From contig JAUJNP010000016.1 of assembly GCA_030448105.1 (NCBI GenBank), positions 453 through 64,452 on the forward strand: 64,000 nucleotides of DNA, in the 5' to 3' direction. The notes below the pieces were generated by a model, which did not search any database, was not told the origin of the DNA, and worked only from the letters and a program-made list of their open reading frames with translations. The stretch is from Acidimicrobiales bacterium (lineage in GTDB: Bacteria; Actinomycetota; Acidimicrobiia; Acidimicrobiales; Iamiaceae). Shown here piece by piece: positions 53,766 through 63,669 of this stretch. The translations under genes were made by a program, and so were the position numbers. Every line of letters begins with the position of its first letter. The first letter of the stretch is position 1.

Positions 53766-55175
53766 ATGGCGGCGGCCCCTCCTCCCGACGAGTTGGCGGC
53801 GCGCGGCCGGGCCATCTTCGAGCGGCTGCGCGACGAAGCGAACCTCAACCCGACCCCGCCCGAAGAGAGCCCGGGCCCGGTGCAGGAACCGCCGACAGTC
53901 GTTCCCGCGAGCGGGGAAGTTAGTCGCCCCGAGCCCCACCATGATCCGGCGAGCGCTCCGGCGGGTCCGGAAGGCCCCTTGGCGGCAGGCGGTCCTGCCG
54001 AGCACGACCCCGCTCCTCGGGGCGCTCAGGCGACGCCCACCGCGGCGCCCACGGGAGGCGGCGGGGAGCGGCCGGACGCGGGGGAGGAGTCAGAGGCGAA
54101 GGCCCCGGGACCGGGGTCGCCGCCCCCGAGCGACCCGGTGGGCGTCGACGCTGACCCCGTCGCCGAGCCCGGGGACTCCGAGGAGCCACCCTCTGGTCCC
54201 GACGAAGCGGCGCTCGTGCTCCCGCCGCCGGCAGCGGCGGCTGACGTCATCACCCCGCCGTCGCGCAGCGACCCCCTCGACCGGGACACCACGCCGAAAC
54301 GGGGGCCGACCGACGGTGACGGGTCGCCGGAGGATCCCGCCCCGACCCGCGCCGCCTCCGAGGAGACGGGCGAGCCCGACCCGGCTCCCGCTCGCCCACT
54401 GCCACGGGTCATCGCGGTGGCCAACCAGAAGGGCGGCGTGGGCAAGACGACCACCGCCATCAACCTGGGGGCGGGACTGGCCGACCTGGGTTACCGGGTC
54501 CTGGTGCTGGACCTCGACCCGCAGGGCAACGCCAGCACCGGGTTGGGGATCAACATCCGGGACCTCGAAGCGTCCATGTACGACGTGATCCTCAACGACG
54601 TGCCGCTGGACGACTGCATTGAGGCGACCTCGGTGCGCAACCTGTTCGTGGGACCGGCCAGCCTCGACCTGGCCGGTGCCGAGATCGAGCTGGTGCCCGC
54701 GTTCAGCCGGGAGCTCCGGGTCAAGCAGGCCCTGGCCGAGGTCATCGAGGACTACGACTTCGTGTTCGTCGATTGCCCTCCGTCGTTGGGCCTGCTCACC
54801 GTCAACGGCCTGGCCGCGGCCAACGAGGTGCTCGTCCCCATCCAGTGCGAGTACTACGCCCTCGAGGGCCTGGGCCAGCTGAGCAAGAACGTGGCCCTCG
54901 TGCAGAAGGGGTTGAACCCCACGCTGGAACTGAGCACCATCGTGCTGGTGATGTACGACGCCCGCACCAAGCTGTCGGACCAGGTCGTGCGGGAGGTGCG
55001 TGCCCACTTCGGTGACCGGGTGTGTCGCCAGGTGATCCCCCGCACCGTGCGCCTCTCGGAGGCCCCGTCGTTCGGCCAGCCCATCATCGCGTTCGATCCG
55101 TCCTCCCGGGGCGCCATCGCCTACCGGGAGCTGGCCAAGGAGGTGAGCGGTGGCGCGCCGCAGCGGGCTGGGTAG
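53766..55175 (+). CDS. parA: ParA chromosome-partitioning ATPase with long N-terminal extension
   Basis: 469 residues. The ATPase (about 215-465) has the deviant Walker A NQKGGVGKTTTAINLG, the A' motif VLDLDPQGNAST and DYDFVFVDCPPSLGLLTVNG. It moves ParB-parS complexes. About 205 residues of Pro/Ala/Glu-rich disordered sequence precede it, beginning DELAARGRAIFERLRDEANL; mycobacterial ParA has a shorter extension. ATG 53766 is favoured by GAGG 9 nt upstream; ATG 53757 is the alternative. It overlaps parB by 26 nt. Confidence 0.92.
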   Translation: MAAAPPPDELAARGRAIFERLRDEANLNPTPPEESPGPVQEPPTVVPASGEVSRPEPHHDPASAPAGPEGPLAAGGPAEHDPAPRGAQATPTAAPTGGGGERPDAGEESEAKAPGPGSPPPSDPVGVDADPVAEPGDSEEPPSGPDEAALVLPPPAAAADVITPPSRSDPLDRDTTPKRGPTDGDGSPEDPAPTRAASEETGEPDPAPARPLPRVIAVANQKGGVGKTTTAINLGAGLADLGYRVLVLDLDPQGNASTGLGINIRDLEASMYDVILNDVPLDDCIEATSVRNLFVGPASLDLAGAEIELVPAFSRELRVKQALAEVIEDYDFVFVDCPPSLGLLTVNGLAAANEVLVPIQCEYYALEGLGQLSKNVALVQKGLNPTLELSTIVLVMYDARTKLSDQVVREVRAHFGDRVCRQVIPRTVRLSEAPSFGQPIIAFDPSSRGAIAYRELAKEVSGGAPQRAG

Positions 55176-56070
55176 GGGGTTGGGGGCGCTCTTGCCCAAC
55201 GAGGCGGGGACCGACGCCGAGTCGGTGTTGCAAGAGGTGCCCGTCAGTGACATCGAGCCCAACCGCCACCAGCCTCGGCGTCACTTCGACGAGGAGGCAC
55301 TCGGGTCCCTGACCGCGTCGGTCCGCCAGCTCGGCGTGCTCCAGCCGGTGCTGGTGCGGGCCTTGGAGGGCGGCCGCTTCGAGCTGATCGCCGGCGAACG
55401 CCGGTGGCGGGCGGCCAAGCGAGCAGGGCTGCAGACCATCGCCGCGGTGGTGCGCTCGGCCTCGGACGACGCTTCACTGGAGCAGGCGCTGGTGGAGAAC
55501 CTCCATCGCCAGGACCTGAACCCGCTCGAGGAGGGCGCCGCCTACTCCCAGCTCATCGAGGACTTCGGGCTCACCCACGAGGACCTCTCACGCCGGGTCG
55601 GCAAGAGCCGATCAGCCATCACCAACACCCTCCGGCTGTTCCAGCTCCCGCCCGGCATCCAGAAGCTGGTCGCCGAGGGCCAGCTGTCGGCCGGCCACGC
55701 CCGAGCGCTACTGGGCACGCCCGATCGTGCGTTCCAGGAGGCCCTGGCCCGACGGGTGATCGCCGAGGAGCTCTCGGTGCGCCAGGTGGAGGAGGCCGTA
55801 CGGGCCCGAGCCGGGGACCCCTCGGACCCTGACTCGTCTGCCGCTGACTCAGGCCCGGCCGGGACCCCCTCGGCCGCGAGCGCCCCGGGTTCGCCGCGGC
55901 GCCTGAGGCCGCCGGGGCTGCTCGAGCTCGAGGAGTTGCTGTCGGATCGGCTGGCCACCCGGGTGAAGGTCTCCATGGGCACCAAGCGCGGCAAGGTGGT
56001 CATCGACTTCGCCACCCTGGAGGACCTGGAGCGCATCTACCGGGTGATGACGGAGCCCGACCAGGGTTGA
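55150..56070 (+). CDS. parB: ParB centromere-binding CTPase
   Basis: 306 residues. It starts RSGLGRGLGALLP. The N-terminal CTP-binding motifs are present (FELIAGERRWRAAKRAG and ALVENLHRQDLNPLEE). The HTH is SRRVGKSRSAITNTLRLFQL, and the C-terminal dimerisation domain ends KVVIDFATLEDLERIYRVM. It loads at the two parS sites upstream and slides as a clamp. The 26-nt overlap with parA suggests tight co-expression. Confidence 0.95.
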   Translation: MARRSGLGRGLGALLPNEAGTDAESVLQEVPVSDIEPNRHQPRRHFDEEALGSLTASVRQLGVLQPVLVRALEGGRFELIAGERRWRAAKRAGLQTIAAVVRSASDDASLEQALVENLHRQDLNPLEEGAAYSQLIEDFGLTHEDLSRRVGKSRSAITNTLRLFQLPPGIQKLVAEGQLSAGHARALLGTPDRAFQEALARRVIAEELSVRQVEEAVRARAGDPSDPDSSAADSGPAGTPSAASAPGSPRRLRPPGLLELEELLSDRLATRVKVSMGTKRGKVVIDFATLEDLERIYRVMTEPDQG

Positions 56071-56136
56071 CCGGCCCCGCCCCGGACCTCGATGTGAAGT
56101 CGGTCACTCCGGCCCCGCGGTGACGGGTCCTTCAGC

Positions 56137-56171
56137 GTTGACCACAGGCTGTGGACAAAGCTGTGGTCAAC
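56137..56171. terminator. Convergent hairpin built from DnaA boxes
   Basis: Perfect 11-bp arms GTTGACCACAG and CTGTGGTCAAC enclose a 13-nt loop. The loop contains TGTGGACAA, the perfect DnaA box in reverse; each arm contains TTGACCACA, one mismatch away. It lies between parB and the facing cwlM gene. It may be a terminator, a DnaA-binding cluster or both. Confidence 0.55.
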
Positions 56172-56182
56172 CCTGCGTTGGT

Positions 56183-57169
56183 TCAGGCCTCGATGGGTCC
56201 GGCGGCCCACGCGGTGACCGCCGCCCGCAGGCTGAGCACGAGCTGGGGAGTACCCTCGACCACCCGCGAGGGCGGCCCCACCTCGCAGAGCACGGCGGGC
56301 ATGCGGGTCTCGCGCAGGACCGGTAGCCGCATGCCCGCCGCGGAACCGTCGGGGAGGCCGAGCCCGGCAGACACCTCTGCCGCCAGCCGCTCGGCCAGGC
56401 GACGGCCTCCGGTGGATTCGTAGTCGGGGGTAGCGTAGTAGGCGCAGGTGCAGGCGGCCTCAGCCCGCAGGGCCAGGCCCAGGTACACCTCGGCCCCGAA
56501 ACGGTTGGCCTCCGCCGCCTGGGCCGACTGGTCGGGATGGCCACACACCGCCACCACCGCCCCCGCCGCCACCAACGCCCGCTCGGTGGCCACGGCCAGA
56601 GCGGCCAAGCCGCCGGTGTCGCCGACGATGATGCGCCGTCCCTCCAGCCGGGGCGACGCCGCCCTCAGCTCTTCCCGCTCCACCAGCCCACCCTTGACCG
56701 CCTGGGGCCCCCGGCCTCGGAGACGGTCGAGGGCGGTCACCGTCTCGGGCCCGCAGATCCCGTCGGCGGTCAGCCCTGCGTTGCGCTGGAAGTCGACCAG
56801 GGCAGCCGCGGTACGGGGCCCGAAGATCCCATCCACCCGGGTGGCGAGGAACCCCAGGCGCCCGAGTCGGGCCTGCAGCTCACCCACGTCGTCGCCCCGG
56901 ACCATGGGTTCGGTCTCATACAGGAGGCGGTCCCCGAGGCTGAACCCGGCCTCGACCAGCGCGCTCCACGTCTGGGGCCCGCACCAGCCGTCGGCTCGTA
57001 GACCCCGGGCCTCCTGGAAACGTTTCAATTCGGCCTCGGTGGCGGCGGAGAACCGGCCGTGCTCCCCGGACAGGTCGCGGTCGAACCCGAGCCGCGCCAA
57101 GCGGCGCTGCAGGTCGCGCACCGCTTCGCCCTCGTCGCCACTGCTGAGCGACAACGTCGCGCTGGTCAC
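56183..57169 (-). CDS. cwlM: CwlM-like protein: two peptidoglycan-binding domains plus degenerate amidase_3
   Basis: 328 residues, GTG start, no signal peptide. Two PG_binding_1 repeats (AVRDLQRRLARLGFDRDLSG and DVGELQARLGRLGFLATRVD) precede an amidase_3 fold. Zinc ligands look lost: the usual GHGG is GDTGG, and the SxHxN-type motif is LGLALRAE; the Glu in CEVGPPS remains. In mycobacteria CwlM is a cytoplasmic PknB substrate that activates MurA rather than an enzyme that cuts the wall. The degeneracy here supports that role. Confidence 0.88.
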   Translation of the reverse strand: MTSATLSLSSGDEGEAVRDLQRRLARLGFDRDLSGEHGRFSAATEAELKRFQEARGLRADGWCGPQTWSALVEAGFSLGDRLLYETEPMVRGDDVGELQARLGRLGFLATRVDGIFGPRTAAALVDFQRNAGLTADGICGPETVTALDRLRGRGPQAVKGGLVEREELRAASPRLEGRRIIVGDTGGLAALAVATERALVAAGAVVAVCGHPDQSAQAAEANRFGAEVYLGLALRAEAACTCAYYATPDYESTGGRRLAERLAAEVSAGLGLPDGSAAGMRLPVLRETRMPAVLCEVGPPSRVVEGTPQLVLSLRAAVTAWAAGPIEA

Positions 57170-57245
57170 CGCTCCACTTTGGCACCGGGCGCGAGTGCCG
57201 TCGACGGCGCCGGCCGGCTCGCCGACCCGCTCGCCGGGCGCAGGG

Positions 57246-57572
57246 TCAGAGGAAGTCAGCCAGTTCCTGGAGGAGCTGGCCCTTGCCCTTGGCGCCGATC
57301 ATGCGCTTGTGAGGGGACCCGTCCTTGAACACGATGAGGGTGGGGATGCTCATCACGTCGAAACGGCGGGCCAGGTCCGGGTTGTCGTCGACGTTGACCT
57401 TGGCGATGCGGACCTTGCCGGCCTGCTCGGTGGCGATCTCCTCCAGGATGGGGGCGATCATCTTGCACGGACCGCACCACTCGGCCCAGAAGTCCACGAG
57501 CACCGGCTCGGCGGCGGAGCCGACCTCTTCGTCGAACGTTGTGTCGCTCAGGGTGCTGATGCCCTCGGCCAT
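57246..57572 (-). CDS. trxA: Thioredoxin
   Basis: 108 residues with active site [11 protein letters not shown] and the cis-Pro region [11 protein letters not shown]. It reduces protein disulfides in the cytosol using electrons from TrxB, encoded 85 nt upstream. ATG at 57572 follows AGAGAGGC. Confidence 0.96.
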   Translation of the reverse strand: MAEGISTLSDTTFDEEVGSAAEPVLVDFWAEWCGPCKMIAPILEEIATEQAGKVRIAKVNVDDNPDLARRFDVMSIPTLIVFKDGSPHKRMIGAKGKGQLLQELADFL

Positions 57573-57657
57573 GGTTGTCTGCCTCTCTTGTCGATCCTCG
57601 TGCACAACCATCGGGTCGCCCGGATCCTTCCCCGGCCCCCCCGACGGCGTTCCTGGG

Positions 57658-58647
57658 CTACCAGTTGACCTCGGTGGACATCTCGTGGTCGCCCACCGAC
57701 TCCAACCAGCGCTCGGCGTCGATGGCCGCCATGCACCCGGAGCCGGCGGCGGTGATGGCCTGGCGGTAGACGTGGTCCTGGACGTCCCCGCAGGCGAACA
57801 CGCCGGCCACGTTGGTGCGGCTGCCCGGGCCGGTCACCAGGTAGCCGGTGTCCTCCATCTCCAGCTGGCCCTTGAACAGGTCGGTGTTGGGGCGGTGGCC
57901 GATGGCCACGAACAGGCCCGAGACACCCAGGTCGGAGACCTCATCAGTGGTGACGTCGCGCACCCGCACCGCCTCGAGGCGAGAGGTGCCGACCAGCTCG
58001 TCGACCACGGTGTTCCACCGGAAGCGGATCTTGTCGTTGCTGCGAGCCCGGTCCTGCATGATGGCCGACGCCCGGAGCGTGTCGCGCCGGTGCACCAGGG
58101 TGACGCTGCGGGCGAACTTGGTGAGGAACAGGGCCTCCTCGAGGGCGGAGTCCCCGCCGCCGACCACGGCGATGTCGTGGTCGCGGAAGAAGAAGCCGTC
58201 GCAGGTGGCGCACGTGGACACGCCGTGGCCGACCAGGTCGACCTCGTTGGGCAGGCCGAGCATCAGGGATTGGGCGCCGGTGGAGACGATGAGGGCCTCG
58301 GCGCGGTGGGTGGGCTGGGCGGCGTCGGGATCGCCGACCCACACCCCGAAGGGCCGGGCCGAGAGGTCGACCCGGCTGACCTTGACGGTGAGGATGTCGG
58401 CGCCGAACCGCAGCGCCTGCTCACGGAAGCGCACCATGAGCTCGGGTCCCATGATCCCCTCGGGGAAGCCGGGGAAGTTCTCCACCTCGGTGGTGAGCAT
58501 GAGCTGGCCGCCGGGCTGGTCGGAGGTGGAGGACGGCTCGCCCTCGAGCACGAGCGGGGCCAGGTTGGCGCGGGCCGTGTAGATGGCGGCGGTGAGCCCG
58601 GCGGGGCCGGACCCGATGATGATGACCTTGCGGATGTCGTCGTTCAC
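57658..58647 (-). CDS. trxB: Thioredoxin reductase
   Basis: 329 residues. The FAD site is [20 protein letters not shown], the redox pair is CATC in [14 protein letters not shown], the NADPH site is [16 protein letters not shown] and the C-terminal motif is [20 protein letters not shown]. It passes electrons from NADPH to thioredoxin. GTG at 58647. It stands in the conserved sigM-trxB-trxA-cwlM order. Confidence 0.96.
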   Translation of the reverse strand: MNDDIRKVIIIGSGPAGLTAAIYTARANLAPLVLEGEPSSTSDQPGGQLMLTTEVENFPGFPEGIMGPELMVRFREQALRFGADILTVKVSRVDLSARPFGVWVGDPDAAQPTHRAEALIVSTGAQSLMLGLPNEVDLVGHGVSTCATCDGFFFRDHDIAVVGGGDSALEEALFLTKFARSVTLVHRRDTLRASAIMQDRARSNDKIRFRWNTVVDELVGTSRLEAVRVRDVTTDEVSDLGVSGLFVAIGHRPNTDLFKGQLEMEDTGYLVTGPGSRTNVAGVFACGDVQDHVYRQAITAAGSGCMAAIDAERWLESVGDHEMSTEVNW

Positions 58648-58722
58648 GGCGTGGTCGCTCCCTGCTCCCGGTGGTCTTCGGATCGGGGAACCCCGATACC
58701 CCCCGGGGGTGTTCCCGCTCTC

Positions 58723-59148
58723 TCAGTCGGCGGTGGCGGTCCGCCCCTTGCGCCAGAGGGCGAGGCCCCCGAGCGTGAACACCAGGCCGACGAGGAGGTG
58801 GGCGATCCAGGTGGCCCGCCCCGGCTCGTCGATGTCGAGCGCCTCGAGGAGCCCGTCGAGGGCGAGGACCAGGCCGCGCACGACCAGGATGCTCAGCAGC
58901 ACGAGGGCGGTGGTGCCGAGGATGGCGGCGAGGGTGCCGTACACCAGAGCCCGGGCGGCGCTCACGGCGGGCCCGGTGGTGCGGTCGCGCACCGAGCCCA
59001 CCACCCGCACGATGGTGTCGGCCGCCTGGTTGGGCCAGTCGTCGGTGGCCGTGGTCGAGGGGCGGCCGGCGGCCGGCGCGGTGGCCGCGGCCGTAGCCGA
59101 GACCGCACCCACCGGCGACGTGCTGGGCGGTCCGAGGGTCTCAGCCAT
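58723..59148 (-). CDS. Small two-helix membrane protein, function unknown
   Basis: 141 residues from ATG 59148. An Ala/Thr-rich N-terminal part is followed by two hydrophobic helices (ARALVYGTLAAILGTTALVL into a second half LSILVVRGL, and ARATWIAHLLVGLVFTLGGLAL-type) and a short basic tail RKGRT. No catalytic motif. It resembles small phage-holin/YqjE-like membrane proteins only in general form. It lies between trxB and the anti-sigma gene. Confidence 0.65.
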   Translation of the reverse strand: MAETLGPPSTSPVGAVSATAAATAPAAGRPSTTATDDWPNQAADTIVRVVGSVRDRTTGPAVSAARALVYGTLAAILGTTALVLLSILVVRGLVLALDGLLEALDIDEPGRATWIAHLLVGLVFTLGGLALWRKGRTATAD

Positions 59149-59230
59149 GGGCGGCGAGCCTAGCCGGGCGAGCACTGGGGCCAACCCGGCCTCGCCCGCC
59201 GCGTGGGCCGAAGCCGGCGCCGAGCTGACC

Positions 59231-59252
59231 GGTCGCCTCGCCTGTCGGCTCG
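59231..59252. repeat. 22-bp repeat, copy 1, just after the anti-sigma stop
   Basis: GGTCGCCTCGCCTGTCGGCT plus CG on the plus strand. It recurs with one base change at 62685-62706 next to the DegV stop. It ends 2 bp from the stop codon. Confidence 0.6.
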
Positions 59253-59254
59253 GC

Positions 59255-60209
59255 TCAGCGGCGGACGGCGAAGCGGATCTGGCAGGTCTCGACGTCGGCA
59301 ACGGTGAGGTAGGTGACGGGGGCCGACGCCGGCGCCCCCCGGTCCGGGTGGCTGAAGACGAGCACCCGGCGACCGGCCAGGGTGGCGGCCGCCACCGCCA
59401 GCCGATCGCCGAGGTCGAGACCGGGCACCGCCCGGATGGCACGGTCACAGCGGTCGGTGGCCAACGCCGAGGGCATCGGCCCGGGCGTCGGTTGGGTGGG
59501 CGCGTCCGGCCGCTCGAGGGTGGTCAGGTCCACCGTGGCCAGCACCCGGGTGAGCTGGGCCTGGTCGGCGAACGAGCCGAGCTCGGGCAAGGGCGACGCG
59601 GTGGGCGGGGCCGAGGTGGAGGTGGTGGTCTGAGCCGCCCCTTGGCTCGGGCCGCCGGTGCCCTCCGAAGCGTCGCCGGCCTCCTCGCGAGGGTCCTCGG
59701 CGGTGTCGATGCCGGCCTTGGCCGCCGTGTCCTGGTCCGAGGAGGAGCGGTCCGTGAGGATGAGGCCGGCGCCGACGAGGGCGAGGACCAGCAGCACGGC
59801 GGCGGCGACGGCCGGCGGGGCGCCCCACCACCGGGAGCGGGCCCGGCGCCGGGCGGACCAGCAGCTGGGGGGCGGGGACGGCCGGCGGGGCGCCCCACCA
59901 CGGGGAGCGGGCCCGGCGCGGGGCGGCCAGCTGGGGCGCCGGGGGCACCGGTCCGGTCGAGGGGGCGGCGCCGTCGGCGCCCTTCGCCACGGGCGGTCGG
60001 GCGGCGAGGGCGGCGCCGAGGATCCGCTCCCGGTCCTCCTCGGAGGGCACCGGCGCGGGCGCGGCCACCGCCTCGGTGACGGCTGCGAAGGCTCGGGCCC
60101 GCGCGGTGAGGCGAGGGTCGCCCTCCACCCGGGCGCGCTCGGCGGGCGTGGCCTCGCCGTCGAGGTAGGCGGAGACGAGCTCGTCGTCGGTCAGCGGGTG
60201 ATCGTTCAT
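59255..60209 (-). pseudogene. Anti-sigma factor (RsmA-like), frame broken by a tandem duplication
   Basis: ATG at 60209, overlapping the sigma gene stop (ATGA). The cytoplasmic domain LTDDELVSAYLDGEATPAER is an anti-sigma fold without the HxxxCxxC zinc motif. The frame then fails inside a duplicated segment (59807-59946). The transmembrane helix AAAVLLVLALVGAGLILTD and the exported domain, ending CQIRFAVRR, lie in another frame. Deleting one 70-bp copy leaves 885 nt, exactly 295 codons, and joins SPWWGAPPAV to AAAVLLVL. As sequenced, the protein would lose its membrane anchor. Confidence 0.8.
59807..59946. repeat. 70-bp imperfect tandem duplication inside the anti-sigma gene
   Basis: Segments starting at 59811 and 59881 share GCCGGCGGGGCGCCCCACCA and most of the following 45 bases. 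They differ by two substitutions and a 4-nt indel. The period of 70 is not a multiple of three. Confidence 0.85.
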
Positions 60210-60826
60210 GAGCGGGCGGTTGGACGGTCGTCGGGGTGGTCGGGGTTCCCGGCTCCGGCCGGCGTGGCGTCGGTGATGCCCAGGTGGCCGGCGAGGGCGG
60301 CCCGGCCTCGGGATATCCGCGAGCGCACCGTCCCTGGGGGGATGGCGAGGACCTCGGCGATCTCGGCGTAGTCCAAGCGGCACAGGTCCCGCAGCACCAC
60401 CGGTGCCCGGAACTCCTCCGGGAGCTGGGCGAGGGCGTGGTCGATGTCGATGCGGTCGGCGACCTCGTCGTCCACCCGTCGCCGGTTGGAACCGGTGGCG
60501 ACGGTCGTGGCGTCGGCGTGCTCGTGGTTGGGCAGTGGGTCGGTGGGACGCCGCCGGCGCCGGCGGAGCTCGTCGAGGCAGGCGTTGGTGGTCACCCGGT
60601 ATAGCCACGTGGAGAACGCCGACCGGCCGTCGAAGCGGGGCAGCCCCCGCACCACCGCGATCATCGCCTCCTGGGCGGCGTCGAGGGCGTCGGCCTGGTT
60701 GCCGGTCATGCGCCGGCACAGCGCGTGGATGCGGTCCTGGTGCCGGCGCAGGAGCGTGTCGAGGGCGTGGCCGTCACCCGCCTGGGCGGCCGAGACCAGA
60801 TCCGCGTCGGCGAGGGCGGGGTCGAT
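60206..60826 (-). CDS. sigM: ECF sigma factor (SigM-like)
   Basis: About 206 residues. Region 2 (LLRRHQDRIHALCRRMTGNQ, ALDAAQEAMIAVVRGL, FSTWLYRVTTNACLDELRRR) and region 4 (DYAEIAEVLAIPPGTVRSRI) are complete only if translation begins upstream of the ATG at 60709. No ATG, GTG or TTG exists there in frame. An ATC at 60826 falls exactly where TACGCT (60838-60833) would start transcription, so an ATC-initiated leaderless start is proposed. The position equals mycobacterial sigM, with its anti-sigma following. Confidence 0.85.
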   Translation of the reverse strand: MDPALADADLVSAAQAGDGHALDTLLRRHQDRIHALCRRMTGNQADALDAAQEAMIAVVRGLPRFDGRSAFSTWLYRVTTNACLDELRRRRRRPTDPLPNHEHADATTVATGSNRRRVDDEVADRIDIDHALAQLPEEFRAPVVLRDLCRLDYAEIAEVLAIPPGTVRSRISRGRAALAGHLGITDATPAGAGNPDHPDDRPTARS

Positions 60827-60832
60827 GGCCGG

Positions 60833-60838
60833 AGCGTA
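60833..60838 (-). promoter_or_regulatory. -10 element of the sigM-like gene
   Basis: TACGCT on the minus strand, 6 nt before ATC 60826. Confidence 0.45.
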
Positions 60839-60869
60839 CCCGGGGCCCGCCGCCCCGCCCCGCCAAGGG

Positions 60870-62555
<1,686 letters not shown>

Positions 62556-62562
62556 GGCGGTC

Positions 62563-62568
62563 ACGGTA
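62563..62568 (-). promoter_or_regulatory. -10 element of the kinase gene (leaderless)
   Basis: TACCGT on the minus strand, 7 nt before GTG 62555. Confidence 0.45.
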
Positions 62569-62648
62569 CTGGGGGCGGTGGCGCCGCCGGCCGCGTGTAG
62601 GTGGCCTAGGAGGTGCGCGGAAAGGTCGGGCCGTCGTCCAGTCAAGCG

Positions 62649-62665
62649 GTGCGGCTGCGCCGCAC
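62649..62665. terminator. Hairpin between degV and the kinase gene
   Basis: A 7-bp stem GTGCGGC/GCCGCAC with TGC loop lies 46 bp after the degV stop and 81 bp before the kinase promoter. No T-tract. Confidence 0.4.
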
Positions 62666-62684
62666 TCAGGCGCTGTGCTGGCTG

Positions 62685-62706
62685 GGTCGCCTCGCCTATC
62701 GGCTCG
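62685..62706. repeat. 22-bp repeat, copy 2, just after the degV stop
   Basis: GGTCGCCTCGCCTATCGGCT plus CG; one change from 59231-59252. It ends 4 bp from the DegV stop. A related GCTCGCCTTCGGCTCGCTC stretch spans the dnaN/recF junction at 46592-46610. Confidence 0.6.
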
Positions 62707-62710
62707 CTCC

Positions 62711-63547
62711 TTAGACCGTCCAGGTCAGGCCGAGGATCCGGGGGCCGCCGTGGCTCCCGATCACGGCGCCGATGGTGGCCACGGTGATGGTGGAGCGGTC
62801 GTGGCGTTCGCTGAGGAGGCCGAGGAACTCCTCGACGTCGGGGGCATCGCCGTGGCAGACGCACAGGTGGTCGACCGTCGGCTGCTCGAACAGCTTGTCC
62901 CGCAGCCAGTGCATGGCCCGGCGGCGGGTGCGCTGCTTGCCCGCCTCGGCCACCTCCCCGCTGCTGATGTCCAGGATCGGCTTGATGGACAACATGGTGC
63001 CGAGCATGGCCTGGGCCCCCCCGATGCGCCCGCCCTTCTTCAGGTTCTCGAGGGTGTCGAGGGCGCCGAACACCCGGGTGCGGACCCGTTGGTCCTCCAC
63101 CAGGGCGACGACGTCGTCGGCCGAGCGACCGTCCTCGGCGGCGGCGGCGGCCTCGAGCACCTGGGAACCGAGGCCGGTGGTGATGGAGAGGGAGTCGACC
63201 ACCCGCACGTCGAGCTGGCCGGCGAGGGCGGTGGCGGCGTTCTGCGCCGAGGCCATGGTGGCCGACAGCTTGGACGAGAGGTTGATGCACACCACCGCAT
63301 CAGCACCCTCGTCGGCCATGGCCGTGAAGGCGGCCTCGAACGCGCCAGGGGAGGGGGCGGCCGTCTCGGGGAGCGCGTCGCTGGTGGCCATCTTCTCGTA
63401 GAACTGGGAGGCGCTCAGCTCCTCCCGGTCCACGAGCTCCTCGTCGCCGAAGCGAATGGTGAGGGGCACCACGCCGATGCCGTGGCTCCGCACCAGGTCC
63501 TCGGGCAGGTCACAGGCGCTGTCGGTGACGACGCGGACTCCAGGCAT
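62711..63547 (-). CDS. DegV-family fatty-acid-binding protein
   Basis: 278 residues. It starts VRVVTDSACDLPEDLV and contains the ligand-binding segments GAFEAAFTAMADEGADAVVC, INLSSKLSATMASAQNAA and VVDSLSITTGLG. The family binds fatty acids; some members are FakB subunits that present fatty acids to the FakA kinase. No FakA is in the window. ATG at 63547 with GAGG upstream. It stands between the DUF6049 and kinase genes, where mycobacteria have mviN. Confidence 0.92.
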   Translation of the reverse strand: MPGVRVVTDSACDLPEDLVRSHGIGVVPLTIRFGDEELVDREELSASQFYEKMATSDALPETAAPSPGAFEAAFTAMADEGADAVVCINLSSKLSATMASAQNAATALAGQLDVRVVDSLSITTGLGSQVLEAAAAAEDGRSADDVVALVEDQRVRTRVFGALDTLENLKKGGRIGGAQAMLGTMLSIKPILDISSGEVAEAGKQRTRRRAMHWLRDKLFEQPTVDHLCVCHGDAPDVEEFLGLLSERHDRSTITVATIGAVIGSHGGPRILGLTWTV

Positions 63548-63622
63548 TTGCGAACCTCGATCATGGGGGCGGGACGGGGCCGCGCCCGGCGGGCGGTCGT
63601 CCTCAGACCCCGCCGGCGGGGA

Positions 63623-63669
63623 GAGGGTTACGTCGCCCGAACCCGCGGGCGGGCGAGGGTTACGTCGCC
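63623..63669. repeat. 32-bp period duplication over the DUF6049 stop
   Basis: GAGGGTTACGTCGCC occurs at 63623-63637 and 63655-63669. The second copy contains the stop codon (TAA on the minus strand) of the DUF6049 gene; the first lies in its 3' gap. The rest of the 112-bp degV-DUF6049 gap is GC-rich and shows nothing else clear. Confidence 0.7.
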
